From positions 1 through 21,550 of the forward strand of contig CALCHQ010000051.1 in assembly GCA_937901085.1 (NCBI GenBank): a DNA stretch of 21,550 nucleotides, read 5' to 3'. Shown here piece by piece: positions 5,873-14,223 of this stretch. The notes under the pieces were generated by a model. That model worked only from the letters and a program-made list of their open reading frames with translations. It made no database searches and was not told the origin of the DNA. How positions within the stretch are numbered: position 1 is the first letter of the stretch; each line of letters begins with the position of its first letter. The position numbers and the translations under genes were made by a program. This stretch comes from an uncultured Verrucomicrobiales bacterium. Its GTDB lineage: Bacteria > Verrucomicrobiota > Verrucomicrobiia > Verrucomicrobiales > Akkermansiaceae.

Positions 5873-7402
5873 ATGAAACTGAAATTGATTCTGGGCTTCA
5901 TTGCCACCCTGTCCTATGCCGCAGCCTTTAACATAGAGGATTATACCGGGCATGTACATGGTGCTTCCTGTAACCATGGCCACGGTGTTGCCGAAGCGCA
6001 CGAGCATGAACACGGTGCCGGCTGCACGCATGACCACGGCGAAGCTGCCGAAGCGCACGAGCATGAACACGGTGTCGGCTGCACGCATGACCACGGCGAA
6101 GCTGCCGAAGCGCACGAGCATGAACACGGCGAAGGCTGCACGCACGACCACGGTGAAGCTGCCGAAGCGCACGAGCATGAACACGGTGTCGGCTGTACGC
6201 ACGACCACGGCGAAGCTGCCGCCGCGCACGAGCATGACCACGGTGCCGGCTGCTCCGGACATGACCATGCCCATGGTGCTTCCTGCGGGGCGGGGGATGC
6301 CCCTGTTCTGGTGGAGGCCGATGCCCATGCCCGCCATATTTCGTCCATGAAGATTGAAGAAGTGCCAGCAGCCGGGCTGGCGCTCACGCACAGCCTGTAT
6401 GGTCACTTGTTTGTTCCTGGCCATGCTCAGGAAACCTATTCGCTGCCCTGCGGTGGCCGCATCTCCCTGCATGTCAAATCGGCCCAGGAGGTGAAGAAGG
6501 GAGATGTGCTTTATACGCTGGTTTCTCCCGAAGTGAGCGCCCTGGTGGCAGATATCAGGAAAGAGGAGGCTGCCATCACCCGCTGTGGAGAGGAAATTGC
6601 CTCGGTGAGCCAGCGCCTGGCACGTCTCAAGGAAGCCGGCACTACAAACAGCGACCTGGAGGAGCAGCTCAATTTCAAGAATGCGGAGAAACGCCAGCTC
6701 GAACGGGAGCTGGAGGTGACCCGCGCCAAACTCAACATCCTGGTGATGGGCGCGGAAATCAAGCCGGATAATGGCCTGCCCACGCTGGTGGTGCGAGCGA
6801 ACAACGACGGTATTGTACGCAATGTGGGCATTACCCAGGGAAGCTGGGGCGGGCAGGGGGCTGCCGTGGTGACTATGAGCAATCTGGCCGCCATGGAAAT
6901 CGAAGGAACGCTGTACGGCAATGATGTGCCGGACTTCACCGCCCTCCGCGCCACCCGTCTGAGCGGCCGCGACAATGTGGTGATGGAGGGGACTGGTCGC
7001 ATGGCCGAGCAGGTGGATGAGGAAAAGCAGACCCGTGCATTCTATTTCACGCCGGATGAATTGCCTGCGGATGCCCGGCCTGGGCAGCTCTGCCGGGTGG
7101 ATTTTTACACCGATGGCGGCGAAAAGGGCTATGTGAATATCCCGGATTCTGCTATTGTGAAAGTAGGTATTGATGATGTGGTGTTCCTGGAGGTGAAGGA
7201 AGGCACGTTTGCCAAGGTGAAAGTGCAGGCTGGCACCAGCCGCCGTGGTATGACCCCGGTGAAGGGGCTTGTGCCGGGGCAGCGCCTGGTGGTGAAGGGC
7301 GGCTATGAGCTGCGCTACCTGCTGCCCGCCGACGGCAGCCAGCAGAAGAAGGCGGGGCATTTCCATGCCGATGGTAAGTTCCACGAAGGGGAGGATCACT
7401 GA
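5873..7402 (+). CDS. RND efflux periplasmic adaptor with an expanded His/Cys-rich repeat segment
   Basis: The 509-residue membrane-fusion protein would link the inner-membrane pump to the outer-membrane channel. Residues 1-18 form a signal peptide (ILGFIATLSYAAA). Residues 27-140 are a low-complexity metal-binding-like region with four tandem 19-residue units (EAHEHEHGxGCTHDHGEAA, from residue 41) and a degenerate fifth. From about 145 comes a normal CzcB/CusB-like adaptor: a barrel-sandwich half (GGRISLHVKSAQEVKKGDVLYTLVSPE, 194-220), a coiled-coil hairpin (222-290), the second half (ANNDGIVRNVGITQG), then the beta-barrel and membrane-proximal domains. The C-terminus is again His-rich (HFHADGKFHEGEDH). 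Adaptors are usually about 350-420 residues; the excess is the repeat. Its ATG abuts the previous stop and its TGA overlaps the pump ATG, so translation is coupled. A zinc, nickel or copper substrate is inferred. Confidence 0.88.
   Translation: MKLKLILGFIATLSYAAAFNIEDYTGHVHGASCNHGHGVAEAHEHEHGAGCTHDHGEAAEAHEHEHGVGCTHDHGEAAEAHEHEHGEGCTHDHGEAAEAHEHEHGVGCTHDHGEAAAAHEHDHGAGCSGHDHAHGASCGAGDAPVLVEADAHARHISSMKIEEVPAAGLALTHSLYGHLFVPGHAQETYSLPCGGRISLHVKSAQEVKKGDVLYTLVSPEVSALVADIRKEEAAITRCGEEIASVSQRLARLKEAGTTNSDLEEQLNFKNAEKRQLERELEVTRAKLNILVMGAEIKPDNGLPTLVVRANNDGIVRNVGITQGSWGGQGAAVVTMSNLAAMEIEGTLYGNDVPDFTALRATRLSGRDNVVMEGTGRMAEQVDEEKQTRAFYFTPDELPADARPGQLCRVDFYTDGGEKGYVNIPDSAIVKVGIDDVVFLEVKEGTFAKVKVQAGTSRRGMTPVKGLVPGQRLVVKGGYELRYLLPADGSQQKKAGHFHADGKFHEGEDH
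5993..6262 (+). repeat. 57-bp in-frame tandem repeat encoding a His/Cys-rich 19-residue unit
   Basis: Units start at 5993, 6050, 6107 and 6164, and a diverged fifth starts at 6221. They are nearly identical in DNA as well as protein. The variable codon after HG is Ala, Val, Glu, Val, Ala in order. The near identity at synonymous positions indicates recent expansion or homogenisation rather than ancient duplication. The repeat length is a multiple of 3, so unit gain or loss keeps the frame. Confidence 0.95.
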
Positions 7403-10400
7403 TGCTGGAAAAACTCATGTCCTTCTGCCTGCGTAACCGCATCACGGTGATTATTATCTCCCTGGTGCTGGCTGCGTTGAGCATTGTTTCCATCATGCGT
7501 ACTCCGGTAGACGTGTTCCCGGAGCTTTTCGTGCCGCGCGTCACGATTCAGACCGAAGCGGGTGGCCTGACTGCCGAAGAAGTGGAGCAGTATGTCTCCA
7601 TTCCGCTGGAATCGGCGCTTTCCGGCACGCCGGGCGTGCAGCAGGTGCGTAGTTCCAGCGGCAGCGGCCTCTCCTTTGTGTGGGTGGATTTCGACTGGGA
7701 TACGGATATTTACCTGGCGCGCCAGATTGTGTCGGAGCGCCTTTCCACCGTGCGGGAGAACCTGCCTTCCCATGTGGAGATGGAAATGGCCCCCATTGTC
7801 TCCGTTACCGGTGAGATTATGCTCATTGCCCTGCTGGGGGATGAGTCGGCCGACCCGCTGGAGGTGCGCCGTGTGGGGCAGTTCGAACTTCGCAACCGCC
7901 TGCTTTCCATTCCCGGTGTGGGGCAGGTGACGGTGCTGGGTGGCCGCCTGCCGGAATACCAGGTACTCTATGATCCGGAGAAGATGCGGCAGGCGGGCAT
8001 TACCCTCAATGATTTGAAGGAGAGTGTGGAGAATGCCCAGAGTACCGTGCCTGCCGGCTATATTGAGGACGTGGCGGGGCTGGAGCTGCCGGTGCAGCAG
8101 GCCTCGCGCGCGTTTACCCCGGAGGAAATCAAGCGGGCGCTGGTACCTGCCCACCCCAGCGGCGTGCTGCGTGTGGAGGATGTGGCTGAGGTGAAGATTG
8201 ACGGCGCTCCCCGCCGCGGCAATGCTGGTTTTGCCGGGCGGGAATGTGTGGTGCTTTCGGTGCAGAAAGTGCCGGGTGCTAATACGCTGGCGCTGACGGA
8301 GCAGGTGGATGCCGCTGTGCAGGAGTTTGCCCGGAGCCGGTTGCCCGGCAATATCAAGCTGCGGGCCGATGCCTACCGCCAGGCCGATTTCATCAACCTT
8401 TCCCTGGAGAACGGCAAGGAAACACTCATCATCGCCGGTGTGGTGGTGATGCTGGTGATTGTGCTGACGCTGCTCAATCTGCGTACGGCCATCATCACGC
8501 TCCTGACCATGCCGCTTTCGGTGATGCTGGGCATGGCCTGCTTCCCCCTGTGTGGACTGGCCGTGAATATCATGACCCTGGGTGGTCTGGCGGTGGCCGT
8601 GGGCGATGTGGTGGACAACGCCATCGTGTTTGTCGAAGTGGCGTGGCGTAACCTGACTCGTAACGCGGCTCTCCCGCCGGAGCAGCGGCGCAGCCGTTTT
8701 GCGGTGCTGATGGACGCCAAGGGCGAGGTGGTATCGTCGATTTCCTATTCCACGGTCATCATCCTGCTGGTGTTTGCTCCTGTGTTGTTCCTGAGCGGCA
8801 TGGAAGGGCAATTCTACCGCCCGCTGGGTATTTCGTACATGCTGGCGCTGGCGGCATCGCTGCTGGTGGCGCTCACGCTGGTACCTGTGCTGTGCTACAT
8901 GTGGTTCAAGGCGCCGGCGAGCGTGCGGCACGATGGCGATTCTGCCACGGCCCGCCTCATCAAGCGCCTCTACACCCCGGTGTTGGAGTTCTGCCTGCGT
9001 CATTCGGCGGTGGTGCTGACCTGCCTACTGGCGCTGACCGGCGCGTCTCTGTGGCTGGGCAGCACCTATGGCACGAGCTTCCTGCCACCCTTCAATGAGG
9101 ACTGCTACACCGTGTTCGTGAATGCTGTGCCAGGTACATCCCTTGCGGAAACCGAGCGCGTTTCCCGCCAGGTGATGGCCGAGCTGGAGAAGATTGAAGG
9201 GGTGAAGACGGTGACCCAGCGCACCGGCCGTGCGGAAAATGACGAGCATGCCGAGCCGGTGAGTGCTTCCGAGCTGGTGGTGCGTGTGGATCTGAATTTC
9301 GACCAGCGCAAGATTCGGGAGGATATCCGCAAGGTGATTTCCGGTATGCCCGGCATGGGCGGTATGATTGGCTACCCGCTGGCACACCGCATTTCGTCGG
9401 CGCTTTCCGGGTCGAATTCGGAAATTGCCATCAATATCTATGGTTCGGAACTACCGCAGATTCGCGATGCTGCAAAGAAAGCCGCCGAAATCCTCAGCAC
9501 TCTGCCGCAGGTGGCCGATGCCCGCGCCAACCGTGAAGTGATGGTGGACACCATCTGCGTGGATTACAACCGTGAAGTGCTGGCCACTTACGGGCTGACG
9601 GTGGCCGATGCCGCCGAGCAGGTGTCGGCGGCGATGCAGGGCTACAAAGCCGGTGAAATCATCCGGAATCTCGACCATTGGAACATCATGCTGCGCCTCG
9701 CGCCGGAACTGCGTATGAGCATGGACGACGTGAGTAACCTGCAGCTGGTTGCACCAGGTGGCCGGATGCTGCGCCTGGCCGATGCCGCCCATGTTTACCG
9801 CGCCGAGACGACAAACCTGATTCTGCGCGACAACACCCGCCGCAAGGCCATGATTTCCTGTAACCCCAGCATTGATTCCAACCTGGGTGATCTGGCCGAT
9901 GCCTGCCGCGAGAAGCTCGACCCGGTGATGAATGCCATGGGTTGCTCCGTGGATTACGCCGGCACTATCAAGAGCCGCGAGGAAGCGGGACGCCGCCTGT
10001 ACATTCTGGGCGGTATAGTGTGTGTCCTCATTGTGCTGCTGCTTTCCAGTTCGCTGGGCAGCGTGCGCCGGGCGCTCGTCACCCTCATCAACATCCCGCT
10101 CTGCCTGGTCGGCGGCATCGTGGCTGTGTTCCTGGCATCCCCCGATACGGTGAAATCCGTGTTGAGCGGAGAGGCTTATGTGGCACCCATCCTCTCGGTC
10201 AGTTCCATTGTGGGCTTTGTCACGGTGGTGGGCTTTGCCATCCGTTCAGGTCTTATCCTGCTTAACCGCTACCGCGTGCTGGAAGCACAGGGAATGAGTC
10301 CGCTGGAAGCCATCCGCTCCGGCTCGCGGGAACGCGTCATCCCCATCATGATGACCTCGCTCACCACCATTCTGGGCCTGCTCCCCCTCGTCTGGGCCAA

Positions 10401-10548
10401 GGACCAGCCGGGCGGTGAGCTGCTGGCGCCGCTGGCCATCGTGCAGTTTGGCGGCCTGGTATCGGCCACCATCCTCAACCTCGTCGTTATTCCGGCAACC
10501 AGCCGCCTGTTCATGCGCTGGCTTGCCCCGGAACAAGAGATGGATTGA
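7402..10548 (+). CDS. RND efflux pump inner-membrane subunit, CzcA/CusA-like
   Basis: The 1048-residue proton-driven pump has the usual architecture: helix 1 (RITVIIISLVLAALSIVS), a large periplasmic loop beginning TPVDVFPELFVPRVTIQTEAGGLTAEEVE, helices 2-6 from about 341, a second periplasmic loop (about 560-870), and helices 8-12 ending near 1040. The proton-relay segment in helix 4 reads GGLAVAVGDVVDNAIVFVE (394-412). D405 and E412 occupy the conserved relay positions, D402 is an extra acid three residues earlier, and the position six before D405 is Ala, as in CusA, rather than the Asp of CzcA. The GRAENDEHAEPVSASEL block is typical of a large metal-RND subgroup. Substrate cannot be fixed from sequence; the His-rich adaptor suggests a metal. 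Its ATG overlaps the adaptor stop by 1 nt. Confidence 0.92.
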   Translation: MLEKLMSFCLRNRITVIIISLVLAALSIVSIMRTPVDVFPELFVPRVTIQTEAGGLTAEEVEQYVSIPLESALSGTPGVQQVRSSSGSGLSFVWVDFDWDTDIYLARQIVSERLSTVRENLPSHVEMEMAPIVSVTGEIMLIALLGDESADPLEVRRVGQFELRNRLLSIPGVGQVTVLGGRLPEYQVLYDPEKMRQAGITLNDLKESVENAQSTVPAGYIEDVAGLELPVQQASRAFTPEEIKRALVPAHPSGVLRVEDVAEVKIDGAPRRGNAGFAGRECVVLSVQKVPGANTLALTEQVDAAVQEFARSRLPGNIKLRADAYRQADFINLSLENGKETLIIAGVVVMLVIVLTLLNLRTAIITLLTMPLSVMLGMACFPLCGLAVNIMTLGGLAVAVGDVVDNAIVFVEVAWRNLTRNAALPPEQRRSRFAVLMDAKGEVVSSISYSTVIILLVFAPVLFLSGMEGQFYRPLGISYMLALAASLLVALTLVPVLCYMWFKAPASVRHDGDSATARLIKRLYTPVLEFCLRHSAVVLTCLLALTGASLWLGSTYGTSFLPPFNEDCYTVFVNAVPGTSLAETERVSRQVMAELEKIEGVKTVTQRTGRAENDEHAEPVSASELVVRVDLNFDQRKIREDIRKVISGMPGMGGMIGYPLAHRISSALSGSNSEIAINIYGSELPQIRDAAKKAAEILSTLPQVADARANREVMVDTICVDYNREVLATYGLTVADAAEQVSAAMQGYKAGEIIRNLDHWNIMLRLAPELRMSMDDVSNLQLVAPGGRMLRLADAAHVYRAETTNLILRDNTRRKAMISCNPSIDSNLGDLADACREKLDPVMNAMGCSVDYAGTIKSREEAGRRLYILGGIVCVLIVLLLSSSLGSVRRALVTLINIPLCLVGGIVAVFLASPDTVKSVLSGEAYVAPILSVSSIVGFVTVVGFAIRSGLILLNRYRVLEAQGMSPLEAIRSGSRERVIPIMMTSLTTILGLLPLVWAKDQPGGELLAPLAIVQFGGLVSATILNLVVIPATSRLFMRWLAPEQEMD

Positions 10549-10576
10549 GCCGCTTGTCTCACCAGTGTGAAGAAAA

Positions 10577-10610
10577 GAGCCCCGGAGAGTTTCTTCTCCG
10601 GGGCTCGTTT
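10577..10610. terminator. Terminator of the efflux operon, possibly bidirectional
   Basis: GAGCCCCGGAG (10577-10587) pairs perfectly with CTCCGGGGCTC (10596-10606) around an 8-nt loop. The plus strand continues GTTTCTGG. The minus strand continues CTTTTCTTC, so it could also end transcription from the restriction gene on the other strand. Confidence 0.85.
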
Positions 10611-10734
10611 CTGGTGAAGGATGGTGGCTGGCATCATTTTTAGAGAGCTGGTTACCTCAATAGCGTTAAGACTATGCTTCTCCAAATAGGTGATGTTCGT
10701 GTTAATTCATCGCCGCGCCCAGAAAGACGCAGAA

Positions 10735-12030
10735 TCAGCTGTGTTTCTCTAATATACCAATCAAATCGTTTATCCAGTTTTCACAAGGCTCATCAATTGG
10801 CGCTATTTTAGTGCGTTTTTGCGCGAACGTTTCTACAAGCGCTTTTAACCAGCGATGAGCGATGTTGTCTTTAGTTTCAGAGTTTACGGAAGCTAATTCA
10901 TGGTCTATTAATTCATCAAACGTTAATAATTGTATTTCGACACCTGTCTCAAGTTCAATTTCTTGCATTTTTTCTATGATGTCGCGCCTTTTGTCTAAAT
11001 TTGTGTTGGATACGAATCCCGCTAATTTCACCTCTGAATGAGAAATGAGTTTATCCCGTAGTTCATCAAGTTCTTCTCTAAGATATGGTTTGCCGTATTT
11101 TGCATCCCACGAAATGATGATTAAATCATCCTCTTCTAATTCAATATCACCAATGTTCTTATGCTTTTTGTTAGCAGAACGCATTTGTGATAATGGAACT
11201 AAGTCCATTCCATTCAATAGGTCAAGTTCTGACAACGCTTGAAAGAAACTATGGATAGAGACTTCAAACGCTCGGGCTGAATAACCTGTTTCGTTGAAGA
11301 AGTTAAAAATAATATCTTTTATTTCATCAAAGGATTTTCCTCTTAAATTATCTGCTAATCCGCATGCTATTGATGAGAGTTCTTGAAAACGTTCCGACCT
11401 GTTCTGAAGTAATGACATCATGTAGCAAAGAGCTTCTTTTGCAGGTATTTGCTTTGTTTCGATGGCATCAACAACCGCTCCCCACTCGGCTACTGGACCA
11501 CGAATATCTGCTTTGTACAATTTGGAATATGGGTAGTTCTCTGCTAAGGTTCTGGTCATGAAAAGACCGTGTTTGTTTAACTTGAGAAGAGAATTTTTGC
11601 GCAGAAATGAATTGGTGTATTTAGAGTCAATAGAGCGCATGGAAATGCCTTCAACCCATGAAAACGTTCCTTTTTTTCGAGTCCCTCCCTTGTGTAGTCT
11701 GACGTTTTGATCTGGGCAAATACTTTTAATGGTAAGCTGTAAAAATGCTAAAGCAAGAAGACCGCGCCCAATTTCACTCGTAATGCCATTGACTAATCGA
11801 TCAATTAGTTGTTTGTTTGAAGAACTCAGACCCGATAATGTTTCTTCTGAAAGGGTGGAATAAAGATTATCCAAATAATTATTTTTAAGAGCATTTACAA
11901 TCTTTTTGTATCTTGTTTTAGCCTCCTGGCTTTGCGGCCCCTGATGAAATGTTTCAACATGGGTTCCGTGGTGCAATTCAAAACGGTTTGTGTATATGTC
12001 CAGATGTGGCTCTTTTGCAATGTTATTCAT
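10735..12030 (-). CDS. Probable Type II restriction endonuclease, PD-(D/E)XK-like, family not recognised
   Basis: The 431-residue protein follows a C5-cytosine methyltransferase on the same strand with a 9-nt gap, the usual partner position. I recognise no named endonuclease. The C-terminal half contains a plausible PD-(D/E)XK core: ARAFEVSIHSFFQAL (helix glutamate E256), D295 in NIGDIELEE, then a strand LIIISWDAKYGK with D309 and K311 as the D-x-K pair, followed by the long helix REELDELRDKL. The acid-to-DxK spacing is about 14 residues. The N-terminal ~240 residues show no recognisable motif. Codon use is AT-rich, unlike flanking genes but like its methyltransferase. The cut site cannot be predicted. 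Confidence 0.7.
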   Translation of the reverse strand: MNNIAKEPHLDIYTNRFELHHGTHVETFHQGPQSQEAKTRYKKIVNALKNNYLDNLYSTLSEETLSGLSSSNKQLIDRLVNGITSEIGRGLLALAFLQLTIKSICPDQNVRLHKGGTRKKGTFSWVEGISMRSIDSKYTNSFLRKNSLLKLNKHGLFMTRTLAENYPYSKLYKADIRGPVAEWGAVVDAIETKQIPAKEALCYMMSLLQNRSERFQELSSIACGLADNLRGKSFDEIKDIIFNFFNETGYSARAFEVSIHSFFQALSELDLLNGMDLVPLSQMRSANKKHKNIGDIELEEDDLIIISWDAKYGKPYLREELDELRDKLISHSEVKLAGFVSNTNLDKRRDIIEKMQEIELETGVEIQLLTFDELIDHELASVNSETKDNIAHRWLKALVETFAQKRTKIAPIDEPCENWINDLIGILEKHS

Positions 12031-12039
12031 ATCGAAAAT

Positions 12040-13965
12040 TTACTTTAATGTTTTCCATAATTGAACGCTCAGCGGCGACAGCGTGGGGAAAGCGTAGGGA
12101 ATTAACCAACACCCTGCATCTATCTGCGGGTTGGTGTTGTGATTGCGTATTTCGTATCCAACACGCTTGAGATAATCTGCTATTTCATATATTTCATCTT
12201 CTTGCACTCCCCATTTTTCAGCGAGTTGTCTTGTTGTCAAGATGGTTGGTATGCCTCTATGTTCTAAAATGTTCTTTATAACGACTCCGCGATGTGTCGT
12301 TGGGTAGTGTTTGCATTTGAAAATAAGATTCGACTCATATTGGTAGTAACCATTTAATTGAACTAAATCTGCCTTTATAGATTTAGAGGCCAACTCCTTC
12401 TCAAAGGCTTTCCAAGCGGCTGTATAAGCGAGGCTAACCTCAGAGTTTATACGCAAAATAACTTTTTCAGCTTCAAGACGCCATGTTTTCTTTTGAGGGG
12501 AGATTTCAATTTCAATGATAGTGCCTTTTGTTGTAGGGATTGCATCATCTATAGTTATAGATAAAACCTTTGCCCAATTTATTGAAACTTTGAAATTAGC
12601 GTTCTTTATATCTGCTGGCTTGAAGTTGAAACTCTTGTCGATGCTGCAATAATAATGGATATGGGATTGTATTAATTGCTTATTCGTTTTCTTTAATTCT
12701 TTTATGGCGCACGCTGCTTTTTCTCGATATATGGAACTCAATTCCCTCTTGCGTTTTCTGAATGACAGCTGATCATTTTCTGCTAAAAGGGGAAGTTCAA
12801 AGGGGAATTTTGTACCAAAGACCTGCATTCTGATAGCTATGGCCATCATACGGGCAAGTTGAGGAGGTACTGAGTTGCCAATCTGTTTAATGGCCGTTTG
12901 CTTTTTTCCGCTAATTTTGTATGTATCAGGGAACGTTTGCAGACGCTTGTATTCTTCACAGGTGAAAAATCTGTTTTCCCAATGCAGGGGACCTGTATAT
13001 GCACCCCCACATGCTTTGATTGTTCTTACGGGTTCGTTTGGGTCTGCCTTATATAAAAAATCTGAAAACTTGGAACGCCATGCGAAAAGAGGCGTTGGAT
13101 GTCCCATCTCTTCTGTATAAAAACTGTAATTCAGTCCAGGTGGAATTGCTGGAAGAAGCGGTGCATATCGTCCACCTAAAAGCGTATCTTGGAGAGATTC
13201 CTTAGATTTGACGCCCGCTATTGCTGTTCCTGCATCATAAAATGGGTTGGCATCTAGGGAGTCTGGCCCGTGTGTAGGTCTGGGGAAGCAAAATGTGTTT
13301 TCCTTTAGTCCCACAATCAAGAGACGTTCGCGGTGCTGTGGAACGCCATAATCTGCAGCATCAAGTATGCGATAAAAGAGTTTATAGCCTACAGTTGAGA
13401 AATCATCTAAAATTTCTCTCCATGCAGCGCCTCCTTGTGCTCCTGTAATTCCGTATACATTTTCGAATAGAAAACCGACTGGGGAAAGTTCCTTAAGTAA
13501 ACGAACATATTCGCGAAATAAAACACCTCTTGCATCGGTTGTTCCTAAAACACCGTTCGCGCGTCTTCCTGCGGCACTAAAAGTTTGACAGGGTGGTCCT
13601 CCTATCACAAAATCAATTTTCCCTAAGCCTTCGCTAGAGAAATTTCGAATATCTACGCAACTTACGCGTGAGTTCTCAAAAATTTTCCCTGTGCCAGAGT
13701 TCTTGTCTAACGTTTCACAAAATTTCTTTTCTATTTCGACGGCTTGGACGATATTGAAACCAACATCGGAAAATCCGATATCTAATCCACCTGCTCCAGA
13801 AAATAGGCTAAGTGTACGAATGGGGGGAATATTGTTTGCCTTTAGCCAAGTTCTTATTCCTGTTCCAAAGTTGTCAGGCCATGCTGGGACATTGTCCCTG
13901 ATACCCAGGGTATCGCATATATTGCTAAAAACTTTCATTGAGGCAAATAGATTCATCGTATTCAT
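12040..13965 (-). CDS. DNA (cytosine-5) methyltransferase with a C-terminal extension
   Basis: The 641-residue enzyme transfers methyl from S-adenosylmethionine to C5 of cytosine in the recognition site. Ordered motifs are visible: I (LFSGAGGLDIGF, 54-65), IV (GGPPCQTFS, catalytic C126), VI (FENV, 167-170), VIII (QHRERLLIVG, 210-219), IX (RTIKACGG, 314-321) and X (IGNSVPP, 362-368). A short target-recognition region lies between VIII and IX. About 50 residues precede motif I. The ~245 residues after motif X are unusual; their end contains TTRQLAEKWGVQEDEIYEIADYLKR in two adjoining pieces and looks like a winged-helix segment. The start at 13965 has AAGGA about 13 nt upstream. Base composition is AT-rich, suggesting horizontal acquisition. 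No controller (C) gene or Vsr gene is present. Confidence 0.92.
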   Translation of the reverse strand: MNTMNLFASMKVFSNICDTLGIRDNVPAWPDNFGTGIRTWLKANNIPPIRTLSLFSGAGGLDIGFSDVGFNIVQAVEIEKKFCETLDKNSGTGKIFENSRVSCVDIRNFSSEGLGKIDFVIGGPPCQTFSAAGRRANGVLGTTDARGVLFREYVRLLKELSPVGFLFENVYGITGAQGGAAWREILDDFSTVGYKLFYRILDAADYGVPQHRERLLIVGLKENTFCFPRPTHGPDSLDANPFYDAGTAIAGVKSKESLQDTLLGGRYAPLLPAIPPGLNYSFYTEEMGHPTPLFAWRSKFSDFLYKADPNEPVRTIKACGGAYTGPLHWENRFFTCEEYKRLQTFPDTYKISGKKQTAIKQIGNSVPPQLARMMAIAIRMQVFGTKFPFELPLLAENDQLSFRKRKRELSSIYREKAACAIKELKKTNKQLIQSHIHYYCSIDKSFNFKPADIKNANFKVSINWAKVLSITIDDAIPTTKGTIIEIEISPQKKTWRLEAEKVILRINSEVSLAYTAAWKAFEKELASKSIKADLVQLNGYYQYESNLIFKCKHYPTTHRGVVIKNILEHRGIPTILTTRQLAEKWGVQEDEIYEIADYLKRVGYEIRNHNTNPQIDAGCWLIPYAFPTLSPLSVQLWKTLK

Positions 13966-14223
13966 CGAAAAATTTTCCTTAATGAACTTTATTAGTTATT
14001 AAACTCATATACGCCCATGGTATTGTCTGTTGGTTGAAAAGAAAAAGCATGCTCTTCCTGAGCTAACGCCTGTTCACTTTACACGTTTTGTTGCACGCCG
14101 TCAAGCATGGATATGAGAATGTCTTTATTGACACAGGAGAGAGGATATTAAATGCTTTCTGGGGGATTTAATAGAGAGTCGCAGAATATTGAACATTAAA
14201 GTTTTTTAGAAGTATAAAGGACT
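13966..14223. other. AT-rich spacer between the methyltransferase and the histidine kinase
   Basis: This 258-bp gap holds the methyltransferase upstream region, including an AGCATGCT palindrome (14046-14053). There are small inverted repeats at 14119-14132 (TGTC/GACA) and 14209-14225 (GAAGT/ACTTC). No convincing promoter, RNA gene or transposon end was found, and no direct repeat shared with the other flank (10611-10734) was found by eye. Confidence 0.4.

Noticed and set aside
5993..6262. Regular repeats that could be mistaken for a CRISPR array
   Set aside because: The 57-bp units are contiguous with no spacers, are in frame inside a conserved gene, and no cas genes are present.
5612..9003. 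Long open frames on the minus strand opposite the efflux genes
   Set aside because: They run antisense to clearly conserved proteins, are rich in His, Gln and Arg as expected from the complement of GC-rich coding DNA, and show no family motif.
14128..14199. TTGACA followed by AGGAG and a 15-codon open frame (ATG at 14152) on the plus strand
   Set aside because: The -10 candidates lie only 12-14 nt from the -35, the peptide is unrecognisable, and nothing follows on that strand; more likely chance in AT-rich sequence.
10611..14223. Transposon or integrative-element boundaries around the restriction-modification genes
   Set aside because: No transposase, integrase, tRNA target, inverted terminal repeats or matching direct repeats were found on the two flanks by eye.
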